64,000 bases of DNA, taken from NCBI GenBank assembly GCA_041389525.1, contig JAWKRR010000039.1:9621-73620 (forward strand). Direction: 5' to 3'. Of the stretch, positions 7,129-15,021 are shown one piece after another. This DNA is from JACKFB01 sp041389525. Its GTDB lineage: Bacteria > Myxococcota_A > UBA9042 > PHBI01 > JACKFB01. Both the position numbers and the translations under genes were made by a program. The number at the start of each line of letters is the position of its first letter. Position 1 is the first letter of the stretch. The notes below the pieces were generated by a model, which was given only the letters and a program-made list of their open reading frames with translations, was not told the DNA's origin and did not search any database.

Positions 7129-8407
7129 CAGCGGCCTCCTGCTTGAAGACGGGATGGAGCCCGGGAAGTGTAATGATAGAGAGGGCGTTCGGCACCACGT
7201 AGACCCGCTCGGAGCCGACCGAGACCACCTTGCCGTCGACCCTCGCGGCGCCTGCTATCACGTTCCAGCCGCCCTCGATATCCAGCGCGGCGAAGCGGCC
7301 CAGAATGTTCGTGGTCGCCCGATCGACCAGCGGCAGCGAGTCGTTCTCAAGGTTGTTGAAATACACGACCTTGCGCGGCTCGAGGCCCATGCCGACGCGG
7401 ACCTCGGCGATAGGCCAGCTGTCCCGGACCCCGGGGATGCCGCAGTCGCGGATTCGGCCGCCGACGACGCCGTGCTCTTCGGGGACCTCGGGCAGGCTGA
7501 CCGTGTTCGGGGTCAAGAACCACTGGGCGTCCGACACCATGGTCGCGTCGTAGCGGTAGTTGCCGTCCGCGTCCGCGCTGTCCGCCGACAGGTACACGTT
7601 GAACAGGTAGACGTCGTGCCACTTCTTGGCGATGGCCGCGTCGGTGCCGCCGTAGCGAGCGCGGATCACCAGGGGCGTGTTGGTGGGGACGCCGGGTAGC
7701 TGGTACAGCCCAAACTGCAGCACGCAGGCCGGGAAGCCGTCCTTCTTCTGGCACTCGTAGCCCAGCGGGCAGTCGTCGTTGAACGCGATGTTCGCGCACG
7801 ACGGCGCCGGGTTGAGGTCGACCGGCGGCGTGGACAACGTGGAGGCCAGCGGCGTGCCGTACGCCTGGTAGCAGGCGAGCATCTTGGCGGTCGTCTTCTC
7901 GGTCTGGCAGGCCGAGGGGTCCCACGTCCGCGCGTCGAAGACCGAGACCTCGATGTCGAAGGTCGGGCGGCCGGAGCCGAATCGGGTGATCGCGCCGTAC
8001 ATCTTGACGGTCGCGGGTCCCGCCGGCGTCGCCGGGACCTGATCCGCGCAGGTGAGCACGGGAGACTGCGCGGTCAGCGCGTTCTTCTCGGGCTCGGTGA
8101 TCTTGGAATCCACGTTCCCCACGGGGTCACTCAAACACACACCCGACCTGCACACAGCCGTGCCGCTGCAGGCCTTGGTCGCGTTGCACTCCTTAGGAAG
8201 CAGCGCCACGGCGACGTCCGCGGTCGCGTCGCCCCCGACCGTGTCACCGCCGTCAGCAGCCACGTCCGCCGGGCCGGAGTCTCCACCGCTCGTGTCTGCC
8301 GCATCGGCCGCGTCCGCGACCACCGTGTTGCCATCACCCGGGTCACAGGCTGCGACGGCGGCCACCGCGAACCCAAGCACCCACACGATCGAACCCACTC
8401 TGCTCAT
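7112..8407 (-). CDS. Lipoprotein with Asp/Ala/Gly-rich linker, unknown function
   Basis: A 431-residue predicted lipoprotein: lipobox AVAAC (Cys about residue 21), then an acidic low-complexity linker to about residue 65 rich in Ala-Asp-Gly-Thr. A Cys-containing module (ECNATKACSGTAVCRSGVC) and a beta-rich globular part follow. This linker architecture recurs in two other lipoproteins of the window (16650-18014 and 53162-58157). ATG 8407 overlaps the upstream TGA as ATGA, and the gene is followed by the overlapping lipoprotein ending at 6523. It is probably surface-exposed, with the linker spacing a folded domain away from the membrane. No enzyme motif is visible. Confidence 0.75.
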   Translation of the reverse strand: MSRVGSIVWVLGFAVAAVAACDPGDGNTVVADAADAADTSGGDSGPADVAADGGDTVGGDATADVAVALLPKECNATKACSGTAVCRSGVCLSDPVGNVDSKITEPEKNALTAQSPVLTCADQVPATPAGPATVKMYGAITRFGSGRPTFDIEVSVFDARTWDPSACQTEKTTAKMLACYQAYGTPLASTLSTPPVDLNPAPSCANIAFNDDCPLGYECQKKDGFPACVLQFGLYQLPGVPTNTPLVIRARYGGTDAAIAKKWHDVYLFNVYLSADSADADGNYRYDATMVSDAQWFLTPNTVSLPEVPEEHGVVGGRIRDCGIPGVRDSWPIAEVRVGMGLEPRKVVYFNNLENDSLPLVDRATTNILGRFAALDIEGGWNVIAGAARVDGKVVSVGSERVYVVPNALSIITLPGLHPVFKQEAAGDFPR

Positions 8408-8913
8408 CCTTCGTTCCTCCGCTCGTCGCCGGCCTTACCGGCCGCGATCCGCTCTGCGCGCGCCAACGATCGTGCACGCGCGTCGATTAAAGCTGCCTTC
8501 AGCCGCGGGTTGCGCACACTCGCGGCACCCAACGTCGCCGCCCCACGGTGCGCCGCCGATGGCTCAAGCGCACGCTCGGGCCGCACCGTCTCCGCCACGG
8601 GGCGGGTCACGAGGTCCGGCCGCAGCCAACACACGATCTTGCGGGCCTTCACGCGCGCGGGTCCGCCGGCCATCGCGTTCCACGACGCCACGAGGTGTGC
8701 CTCGCGTGCCAGCAGCTCGCGCTGCGCCGTCTCATTTCGCGCCATGACCCGGACGGTCCCCTCGGGGTCGATCCCTACGAGCGCGGTCGCGTCGGCCAGC
8801 GTCGCGCCGACGAGCTGCTGCCACGACGTGCGGCCACGCCAGCGAGCGTCTCGCAAGACCTCGCCCATCGTCGCCACCTCGCGGCGGCGTGTCACCCGCT
8901 GCCCGTCCGACAT
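8404..8913 (-). CDS. DUF721/DciA-like protein
   Basis: A 169-residue basic protein. The central block WQQLVGATLADATALVGIDP, then EGTVRVMARNETAQRELL, follows the DUF721 pattern (W..lVG..la.ht....l..G.L.V.v....w..eL). DUF721 includes DciA, the loader of the replicative helicase in bacteria without DnaC. The C-terminal extension (about residues 110-169) is Arg/Ala-rich. I chose ATG 8913 because AGGA lies at the right distance; upstream in-frame ATGs lack this. It heads a minus-strand operon with two lipoprotein genes, an odd setting for a replication factor. The family assignment is by pattern, and the DciA role is not certain. Confidence 0.65.
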   Translation of the reverse strand: MSDGQRVTRRREVATMGEVLRDARWRGRTSWQQLVGATLADATALVGIDPEGTVRVMARNETAQRELLAREAHLVASWNAMAGGPARVKARKIVCWLRPDLVTRPVAETVRPERALEPSAAHRGAATLGAASVRNPRLKAALIDARARSLARAERIAAGKAGDERRNEG

Positions 8914-9018
8914 CCACGCGTCCTGGCTGGAAGTGGCCGGCATCCTAACCGTAACCGCCCTCGCCTGCCAGCGACTCGTCGCCATCGCACAAGCAGGGTC
9001 TGAGCCCTCCGTTCTGGC

Positions 9019-9047
9019 TTGACGCGTCCGAGCCGGCGAGCTAGCTT
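9019..9047 (+). promoter_or_regulatory. Putative sigma-70 promoter upstream of tRNA-Val/rpmI
   Basis: TTGACG (9019-9024), a 17-base spacer and TAGCTT (9042-9047). It points toward tRNA-Val and the ribosomal protein genes and diverges from the DUF721 gene. Confidence 0.45.
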
Positions 9048-9129
9048 GCGCGCCCTCGACGGGTCCAGGCTTGCCACGGGGGCAGCGGACACCGGCCGGG
9101 CCGACGGGGTTCAAGCCGGCGGAAGCACC

Positions 9130-9159
9130 TTGACAACATTCGGTTTCAGACACGAAACT
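9130..9159 (+). promoter_or_regulatory. Putative tRNA-Val promoter
   Basis: A consensus -35 TTGACA (9130-9135) with GAAACT (9154-9159) after 18 bases. The inferred start is about 25 bases before tRNA-Val. It may act in tandem with the promoter at 9019. Confidence 0.4.
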
Positions 9160-9191
9160 CGCGAATCCTCCGCACCCGCGGAGCCCATTTC

Positions 9192-9266
9192 AGGCGCGTA
9201 GCTCAGTGGGAGAGCGCTACACTGACACTGTAGAAGTCGGCGGTTCAATCCCGCCCGTGCCTACCA
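9192..9266 (+). tRNA. tRNA-Val (GAC)
   Basis: Full cloverleaf of 75 bases. Acceptor AGGCGCG pairs with CGTGCCT; D-arm GCTC/GAGC; anticodon arm CTACA-CTGACAC-TGTAG gives anticodon GAC; T-arm GGCGG-TTCAATC-CCGCC; CCA is encoded. It lies directly upstream of rpmI and may share its transcript. Confidence 0.95.
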
Positions 9267-9350
9267 GCACCATTCGCGATTCGCCCGAAGCCGAATTCGG
9301 TGACACGCGGCCGCTCAAGCGGCCCGCGTCATCGCTGCGGAGATTCTAGT

Positions 9351-9548
9351 ATGCCGAAAATCAAGACCCATCGCGGCGCTGCAAAGCGGTTCAGGCTGAC
9401 GGCCAAGGGCAAGGTCATTTGCCAGCACGCCAACGCGAACCACATTCTGACCAAGAAGCGTCCGAAGCGTAAGCGTCGGCTCCGCGGCACGGGCATCGCC
9501 ACGGCCGTCGACGCCAAGATGATCAAACGGATGCTCCCTTACGCCTGA
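9351..9548 (+). CDS. rpmI: 50S ribosomal protein L35
   Basis: A 65-residue, highly basic protein. MPKIKTHRGAAKRF, AKGKVICQHANANHILTKK and the basic RPKRKRRLRG block are classic bL35. ATG 9351 is chosen because it gives the universal MPKxKTH start; an upstream in-frame start at 9300 would add 17 unrelated residues and overlaps the post-tRNA spacer. It is followed by rplT after 87 bases as in most bacteria, but infC, the usual upstream partner, is absent and tRNA-Val takes its place. Confidence 0.97.
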   Translation: MPKIKTHRGAAKRFRLTAKGKVICQHANANHILTKKRPKRKRRLRGTGIATAVDAKMIKRMLPYA

Positions 9549-9635
9549 CGTCAGTCTGGTCCCCGGGACCCTACCCGCGCTGGGTGCGCGGCCTCCACGT
9601 CGGAGCGCCACCCCGCATGTTGAGGAGTACTTTCC

Positions 9636-9989
9636 ATGGCTCGAGTGAAGCGCGGCTTCAAGGCGCGTCGGCGCCGCAACAAGATTCTCAAGGCCGCCAA
9701 GGGCTACCGTGGCGCGCGCAGCAAGCTGTACCGGACCGCGAGGAACGCGGTCTTCAAGGCGTGGTCCTACGCGTACCGCGACCGCAAGAACAAGAAGCGC
9801 ACCTTCCGCGCGCTCTGGATTGCGCGCATCAACGCTGCGGCGCGCATGAACGGCATGAAGTACAGCGAGCTGATCCACCTGTTGGATCGCGCCGCTGTGG
9901 CCATCGACCGCAAGGTGCTGGCCGAGATCGCGGTCCACGACCCGCAGAGCTTCACGCGTCTCATTGAGCACGCCCGCGCCGCGGCATGA
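9636..9989 (+). CDS. rplT: 50S ribosomal protein L20
   Basis: A 117-residue basic protein (bL20) that nucleates early 50S assembly on 23S rRNA. MARVKRGFKARRRRNKILKA, AKGYRGARSKLYRTA and YAYRDRKNKKRTFRALWIAR are family-specific. SD GAGGAG precedes ATG 9636. It follows rpmI and precedes ihfA with no pheST between. L20 represses its own operon in several bacteria by binding the leader or spacer RNA; I could not identify such a site with confidence. Confidence 0.98.
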   Translation: MARVKRGFKARRRRNKILKAAKGYRGARSKLYRTARNAVFKAWSYAYRDRKNKKRTFRALWIARINAAARMNGMKYSELIHLLDRAAVAIDRKVLAEIAVHDPQSFTRLIEHARAAA

Positions 9990-10047
9990 GCATCGCGCCC
10001 GTGCCGGCTGATCCAGCCGGCGCGCCACGACCCAGGAGATACGGTCG

Positions 10048-10353
10048 ATGACGAAGGCTGACATCATCGAATTCGTGTACGAGAAGCTGCGCGGGGTCGG
10101 GTCTTACTCGAAGCGCGACGCGGCGGACATCGTCGAGAGCGTCTTCGAGACGATGAAGGACACGTTGGGCGATGGCGAGAAGATCAAGATCTCGGGCTTC
10201 GGCAACTTCGTCGTTCGTCAGAAGAAGGAGCGTGTCGGCCGGAACCCCCAGACCGGAGACCAGATCACGATCTCGGCGAGGCGGGTGCTGACCTTCAAGC
10301 CGAGCCAGGTGCTCAAGAACGCCCTCAACGGCGAAGACGGCCAGGCGGCTTAG
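10048..10353 (+). CDS. ihfA: Integration host factor alpha / HU-family DNA-binding protein
   Basis: A 101-residue DNA-bending protein. MTKADIIEFVYEKLRG, the KIKISGFGNFVVRQKKERVG core and the arm RNPQTGDQITISARRVLTFK match IHF-alpha more than HU. The arm proline of NPQTG intercalates into DNA in this family. SD GGAG is near ATG 10048. ihfA usually follows pheT in the thrS-infC-rpmI-rplT-pheST-ihfA order; here it follows rplT directly, as if pheST had been lost or moved. Whether it pairs with an IHF-beta elsewhere is unknown. Confidence 0.93.
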   Translation: MTKADIIEFVYEKLRGVGSYSKRDAADIVESVFETMKDTLGDGEKIKISGFGNFVVRQKKERVGRNPQTGDQITISARRVLTFKPSQVLKNALNGEDGQAA

Positions 10354-10421
10354 CCAGAGAGATGTAGCAGTTGCGGCTCGCGCTCCCGACTAGTGGGCGC
10401 GGGCGTTGTCCGACGATTCCA

Positions 10422-10498
10422 CGGGGCGTAGCGCAGTCTGGTAGCGCACTTGACTGGGGGTCAAGTGGTCGCAGGTTCAAATCCTGTCGCCCCGACCA
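10422..10498 (+). tRNA. tRNA-Pro (GGG)
   Basis: 77 bases. Acceptor CGGGGCG/CGCCCCG, D-stem GCGC/GCGC, anticodon arm CTTGA-CTGGGGG-TCAAG (anticodon GGG), T-arm GCAGG-TTCAAAT-CCTGT, encoded CCA. A terminator follows within 13 bases. Confidence 0.95.
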
Positions 10499-10510
10499 AC
10501 GACGGACAGC

Positions 10511-10546
10511 GGTGAAGGGGAGTACGGCGACGTGCTCCCCTTCACC
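10511..10546. terminator. Terminator between tRNA-Pro and the NRDE gene
   Basis: A perfect 12-bp stem, GGTGAAGGGGAG (10511-10522) with CTCCCCTTCACC (10535-10546), followed by ATTTC. It can end the tRNA-Pro transcript on the plus strand and overlaps the 3' end of the convergent NRDE gene. Confidence 0.7.
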
Positions 10547-11321
10547 ATTTCAGGGCCGAACGCATCGCGTCACCCACCGGGGTGAGGCCGGTCACGCAGG
10601 GGCGGCCGGCGATGTGCTGCCAGTCGGCCCGTGAGCGGTCGCTGGTGATGCGGATGAGCTCGGCGCTGCGTGTCCCGTAGTTCATGGGGTCCAGGTGGAC
10701 GCAGACTCCGTCGATCGGGTGGCGCCGGTCCGGGCTGACCTGGTCGACGTGGGTGCCGAGCAGCGCGGCCCAGTCCGCGGCGGCCGGCTCGGGGCGATCG
10801 CTCAGCGTCTCGAGCAGGGTCTCGAGGAAGCCGACGCGAGCGGACTCCGCGGCGCCGAAGCTGCGCTCGGTGACCGCATGGAGTCGTCCCGGCGCCAAGG
10901 GGTAGACCCCCATCCGCTCGCCGTCGCGACGCACCACCGAGGCGGTCTCGGAGTCGGCGACGACGCAGTGAAAGCCTGCGTAGGTCGTCGGGGAGAGGCC
11001 CGCGAGCGCCGCCGTCGCTTCGCGGGCGGAGGTGGCTCCCAGCGCGAGATCGACGATCTCGCCGCGCGAGCGCAACCCCGCAGGCGACGCAAGGCGCGGC
11101 CCTGCGCCGAACCGGTTGGTGAGCGCGGCGACCACCCCGTGCTCGTTCACCCCGATCCAGGTCCCGCCCGCTTCTAAATCCCGCGGCGTGAACCGGGTCA
11201 CCCCGCCGCTGATCGCGGCGGCCGGGGGCGCTGCTGGGCGATCGAGGCGCTCATCGCGGTTTGCCGCTACGAGCACGTCCACGCCTGGCCACACGCGCCA
11301 GCCGACGATCAGCGTACACAC
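10542..11321 (-). CDS. NRDE (TANGO2-like) family protein
   Basis: A 259-residue protein beginning MCTLIVGWR and containing the signature VAANRDERLDRP, which gives the NRDE family its name. Other family features are GGTWIGVNEHGVVAALTNR and the C-terminal DRRHPIDGVCVH. Cys2 after the initiator is reminiscent of Ntn-type nucleophiles, and the family is related to TANGO2 (heme/lipid homeostasis in eukaryotes). The bacterial role is not settled. It lies three bases downstream of the YggX-like gene on the same strand, so the two are probably one operon. The start is fixed by the family N-terminus. Confidence 0.88.
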   Translation of the reverse strand: MCTLIVGWRVWPGVDVLVAANRDERLDRPAAPPAAAISGGVTRFTPRDLEAGGTWIGVNEHGVVAALTNRFGAGPRLASPAGLRSRGEIVDLALGATSAREATAALAGLSPTTYAGFHCVVADSETASVVRRDGERMGVYPLAPGRLHAVTERSFGAAESARVGFLETLLETLSDRPEPAAADWAALLGTHVDQVSPDRRHPIDGVCVHLDPMNYGTRSAELIRITSDRSRADWQHIAGRPCVTGLTPVGDAMRSALKW

Positions 11322-11324
11322 GGG

Positions 11325-11606
11325 TCAGCCGAGGCCGCCCTCGGGCCCCTGCGTACCAAAGCTGCCGTCTCCGCCGTCGAGCCGGAAGAAGCGCGTCGCG
11401 AAGTCCGCGAGCGTCGCGCGATGGGCCGGCTCGCCCATGTGCAGGCGGTACTCGTTGATCACTTTGATCTGCATCGCCATCCACTCGCGCCAGCACGCGT
11501 CGCAGACGCGCGCGCGGATGTCGTCGCCGAGGGGGCCCACGAAGGTGACCCAGCCTGTGATCTGGACACGTTCTTTTTCACAGCGAGCGCAGGTCGAATC
11601 GGACAT
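11325..11606 (-). CDS. YggX-like iron-trafficking/oxidative-damage protection protein with Cys pairs
   Basis: A 93-residue protein. Its centre, WREWMAMQIKVINEYRLHMG, fits the YggX consensus W..W...Q...INEyRL of the Fe(2+)-trafficking family, which protects Fe-S clusters from superoxide. Unlike ordinary YggX it has an N-terminal CARC pair and a CDAC pair (about residues 6-9 and 35-38), suggesting a bound metal. It is co-directional with the NRDE gene three bases away. The YggX assignment rests on that one block, so a distinct Cys-containing subfamily is possible. Confidence 0.7.
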   Translation of the reverse strand: MSDSTCARCEKERVQITGWVTFVGPLGDDIRARVCDACWREWMAMQIKVINEYRLHMGEPAHRATLADFATRFFRLDGGDGSFGTQGPEGGLG

Positions 11607-11733
11607 CTGGAGACTCCTCGTCTGTCGCGGCGCCCACGCTAGACGGGCGAAGCTCGTGACGCAAGGACGGTGATTTCCTCCGCGGCAGGGCCGCGAGGGG
11701 CCGCGCGGAAACGCCGGTCAGCGTCCAATTCAC

Positions 11734-11762
11734 TTGCGCATCCCAGAACCACCTGCTAGACG
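11734..11762 (+). promoter_or_regulatory. Putative promoter of the SNF2 gene (short leader)
   Basis: TTGCGC (11734-11739), a 17-base spacer, TAGACG (11757-11762). The expected start, about 11769, is only a few bases before ATG 11773. This supports ATG 11773 over the in-frame TTG 11734, which lies in the -35 box. Confidence 0.4.
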
Positions 11763-11772
11763 CCACGACCCT

Positions 11773-14700
11773 ATGGTCGTTGCGGTCGATATTGAATCGC
11801 TCCGCACCCGTAAGCTCCGAAAGCAAGTCGGCCAAAAGACCTTCACTAGAGGTTGCCAGTACTTCGCTAGCGGACGCGTCGTAGATGCCCGAAGGGAGGC
11901 CGACGCGGTCGTTGGAAAAGTCACTGGAAGTGGCCGTGACAACTACACCATCCGCGTGCAGCTATCGGGGAAGGACGGTCGGATCCTAAAGGCCGAGTGT
12001 TCCTGTCCCCACATGCACGGCTACTGCAAACATGAAGTAGCCGTCGCGTTAGCTGCACTCGCCGACCCCACCCTCCGCAGCGCGGAGAGCGCGGGTTGGG
12101 GACGCATCCTCGATGATGCGGAAGAGGTGGCTCAGGAGTTTGAGGGTGAGGAAGAGGCGGATGAGAGGCTGGTCGTAAGACTCGGTTTGCCTCTCAATCC
12201 GGACGATTCCGTGCGGGTTCGGTTCTTCAAGGCGCGTATCGGCAAGAAAGGCCGCGCGCAAGAGAAGCCGATCCTCGCGGAGACGATCCGTACCGCGATG
12301 ACTTCGGAGAACGACATCCTCGGGCTCAAGCAGCCTGAAGAGGCGTTGGCGGCGCGCGTCGCGGGGCTTCTCGAAGCCAACGACGAGCACACGCTGCTGG
12401 CCGACGAGGCGAACCTGGACCTCCTGCTGCGCTCGCTGAGCCGGATGCAGGAGCTCTACCTGGGAGACACCGACAAGCGTCTCCACATCAAGCTGGACCC
12501 GGTGCGCCCGCGGGTGCGCGTGGACGCGCTGAAGAACGGCGGCCTCTCGCTCAAGATCCAGGTCATTATCAATGGCAAGCGCCGGACCCTGGACAAGCGC
12601 AGCCGGGTGGCCGGGAGCCCCGTAAGCGCGTGGCTCTTCGACGGCGAGGCCGCCCTGATGCCGATGCTCGGCGGGCCCGGCTCGGGCGTCATCGTCTACG
12701 GCCTGAGCCGCCGCCAGGCGCGCATGCCACCGCGGGAGGTGCCGACCTTCCTCGAGCGCGGCCTCATCCGGATGAAAGAGCTCATCCGCGTGGAGGCAGA
12801 GCCCGGCGTGCTGCCCGACGTCGGAGAGGTCGAGCCGCTGCTCATCCTCGGCGAGGACGGCGACAAGCTGAAGGTGCAGCTGCAGTTCCGGTACGGCGAT
12901 CCCGTGGAGCTGCAGGTGTTCTCGGAGTCCGCGCCGGCCGTGCTCCGCTCGCCCGAAGGCCATGAGCCGCCGTTCATTATCCGCAACCGTGAGACCGAGC
13001 TCGAGGCGCTGGTCGCGGCGCGCGCGGCTGGCTTGCCGGTCGGCGAGCACCCGCAGACGGTGCTGCTGGACACTGCCGACGCCCTGACCTTCCTCGAAGA
13101 GCAGCTCGACGGGCTGGCCAGCCACTGGACGCTGCTGGGCCGCGAGCGGCTGCAGCGTTTCCTCTACCGCGCGGCGCAGCCCACGCTCATGGGCACGATC
13201 CGCAGCACGGTGGACGCGTTCGAGTGCAACCTCGGCATCGCCATCGACGGCTCGCGCTTCGGCCTCGACGCGCTGCTGCAACTTTATCAAAGCGGCAAGC
13301 GCTACATCACGCTGCAGGACGGCTCGCTGGCCATCGTCCCCGACGAGTGGGTCACCCAGCACCTGCACGTCGCGATGGAGCTGCCGCACCTGCTCATCGG
13401 CGGCGGCGTGGGCCGGGTCCCGCGCTTTCATGCGCCGGTCCTGGACGCGCTGATCGGCGACGCAGAGATCGACGGAGACGCAGAGTGGACGCGGCTGTCG
13501 ACGCGCCTGCGGAACTTCAAGGGCCTCAACGACGAGCCGCTGCCCGAGGGCCTCACGGCCACCCTGCGCGAGTACCAGAAGCACGGCTACGACTGGATCT
13601 GCTTCCTCCGCGACTCGGGCTTCCACGGCATCCTCGCCGACGACATGGGCCTCGGTAAGACGATTCAGGCTCTGACCTATGTGCTGGCCGAGAAAGAGGG
13701 CGGGCGCCTCGACAACCCCGTACTGGTCATCACCCCGACCTCGGTAACGGCGAACTGGGTCGAAGAGGCCCGCCGATTCACGCCCGCCCTCAACGTGGTG
13801 CGGCTGGTCGGCCCGAACCGAGACAAGCTCTACAAAGAGATCAAAGACACCGACGTCGTGGTCACGACCTTCGCGCTGCTACGGCTCGACATCGCGCGGC
13901 TCTCACGGCGCGCGTGGCACGCGGTCATCCTCGACGAGGCCCAGCACATCAAGAACCCGGCGAGCCAGACCGCACTCGCCGCGAAGAAGCTCACCGCACG
14001 TCAGCGGCTGGCGCTGACGGGTACGCCACTCGAGAACAGCCTCATCGAGCTGTGGTCGATCTTCGACTTCCTGATGCCGGGCTTCCTCGACACCGAGAAG
14101 AACTTCGCATCGCGGTACGTGCGCTCAGGCGCCGAGAAGCCTGAAGATATCGAAGGGCTTCGCATCAAGGTCGCGCCGTTCATGCTGCGCCGCGTCAAGA
14201 GCGAGGTGGCCAAGGAGCTGCCGCCCAAGACCGAGCAGATCATCCACGTGCCGCTGACGCCGAGGCAGCAAGAGCTCTACGACGAGGTCCGCGCGCTGAC
14301 GAAGCAGAAGGTGATGGCCGCGGTGAAGTCGAAGGGGCTGGCGGCCAGCACCATCACCATCCTCGACGCGCTGTTGAAGCTGCGTCAGGTGGCCTGCCAC
14401 CCGCGCCTGGTCAAGCTCGACGTCGCTGCCGGCGTGGAAGAGAGCGCCAAGCACGACATCCTCCACGAGCTTCTGGAAGAGGCCGTCGCGGAGGGGCACC
14501 GGGCGCTGGTGTTCAGCCAGTTCACGAGCCACCTCGCCATCGTGCGGGAGTGGATGGACGAGGTCGGGATCCCCTACTTTTATCTGGACGGACGCACGCG
14601 CAAGCGCCAGGTCCTGGTCGACCGGTTCAACTCCGCCGAGGGCCCGCCGGTCTTCTTGATCAGCCTGAAGGCCGGTGGCACGGGCCTCAACTTGGCGACC

Positions 14701-14952
14701 GCCGACTACGTCATCCATCTGGACCCGTGGTGGAACCCCGCCGTCGAGGACCAGGCCACAGACCGCGCGCACCGCATCGGGCAGACGCAGCCGGTCTTCG
14801 TCTACAAGCTGGTCGCCGAGGGCACCGTCGAGGAGAAGATCCTCGAGCTGCAGAACTCCAAGCGTGAGCTCTTCGACTCGGTGGTCGCACCCGAGACGCT
14901 CGCGGGAAGCGGCCTCACCGCCGAGGACATCCGCTCGCTCTTCGACGACTAG
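11773..14952 (+). CDS. SWIM-domain SNF2-family helicase/ATPase
   Basis: A 1059-residue DNA-dependent ATPase of the SWI2/SNF2 group. An N-terminal SWIM zinc finger (CSCPHMHGYCKH, about residues 76-90) is followed by a long bacterial-type middle region. The helicase core shows motif I DDMGLGKTIQAL (about 623-634), motif II VILDEAQHIKNP (about 719-730), motif III LALTGTPLENS, and the C-terminal helicase motifs VFSQFTSHL, LISLKAGGTGLNLATADYV and DRAHRIGQTQPV. The protein probably translocates on DNA to remodel or displace nucleoprotein; the substrate is unknown. An in-frame TTG at 11734 would add 13 residues but sits in a likely promoter. It is convergent with the metallophosphatase gene. Confidence 0.93.
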   Translation: MVVAVDIESLRTRKLRKQVGQKTFTRGCQYFASGRVVDARREADAVVGKVTGSGRDNYTIRVQLSGKDGRILKAECSCPHMHGYCKHEVAVALAALADPTLRSAESAGWGRILDDAEEVAQEFEGEEEADERLVVRLGLPLNPDDSVRVRFFKARIGKKGRAQEKPILAETIRTAMTSENDILGLKQPEEALAARVAGLLEANDEHTLLADEANLDLLLRSLSRMQELYLGDTDKRLHIKLDPVRPRVRVDALKNGGLSLKIQVIINGKRRTLDKRSRVAGSPVSAWLFDGEAALMPMLGGPGSGVIVYGLSRRQARMPPREVPTFLERGLIRMKELIRVEAEPGVLPDVGEVEPLLILGEDGDKLKVQLQFRYGDPVELQVFSESAPAVLRSPEGHEPPFIIRNRETELEALVAARAAGLPVGEHPQTVLLDTADALTFLEEQLDGLASHWTLLGRERLQRFLYRAAQPTLMGTIRSTVDAFECNLGIAIDGSRFGLDALLQLYQSGKRYITLQDGSLAIVPDEWVTQHLHVAMELPHLLIGGGVGRVPRFHAPVLDALIGDAEIDGDAEWTRLSTRLRNFKGLNDEPLPEGLTATLREYQKHGYDWICFLRDSGFHGILADDMGLGKTIQALTYVLAEKEGGRLDNPVLVITPTSVTANWVEEARRFTPALNVVRLVGPNRDKLYKEIKDTDVVVTTFALLRLDIARLSRRAWHAVILDEAQHIKNPASQTALAAKKLTARQRLALTGTPLENSLIELWSIFDFLMPGFLDTEKNFASRYVRSGAEKPEDIEGLRIKVAPFMLRRVKSEVAKELPPKTEQIIHVPLTPRQQELYDEVRALTKQKVMAAVKSKGLAASTITILDALLKLRQVACHPRLVKLDVAAGVEESAKHDILHELLEEAVAEGHRALVFSQFTSHLAIVREWMDEVGIPYFYLDGRTRKRQVLVDRFNSAEGPPVFLISLKAGGTGLNLATADYVIHLDPWWNPAVEDQATDRAHRIGQTQPVFVYKLVAEGTVEEKILELQNSKRELFDSVVAPETLAGSGLTAEDIRSLFDD

Positions 14953-15021
14953 TCGACGGCTCGCTGGCGGGCAGCCGATCGCCCGGCGCGCGCGGACATC
15001 GCCGCGCGCGGCCGAGTCCCA

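Noticed and set aside
14982..15012. GCGCGCGG/CCGCGCGC hairpin between the SNF2 and metallophosphatase genes as a terminator
   Set aside because: A low-complexity GC repeat with no T-run on either strand; too likely by chance at this base composition to list.
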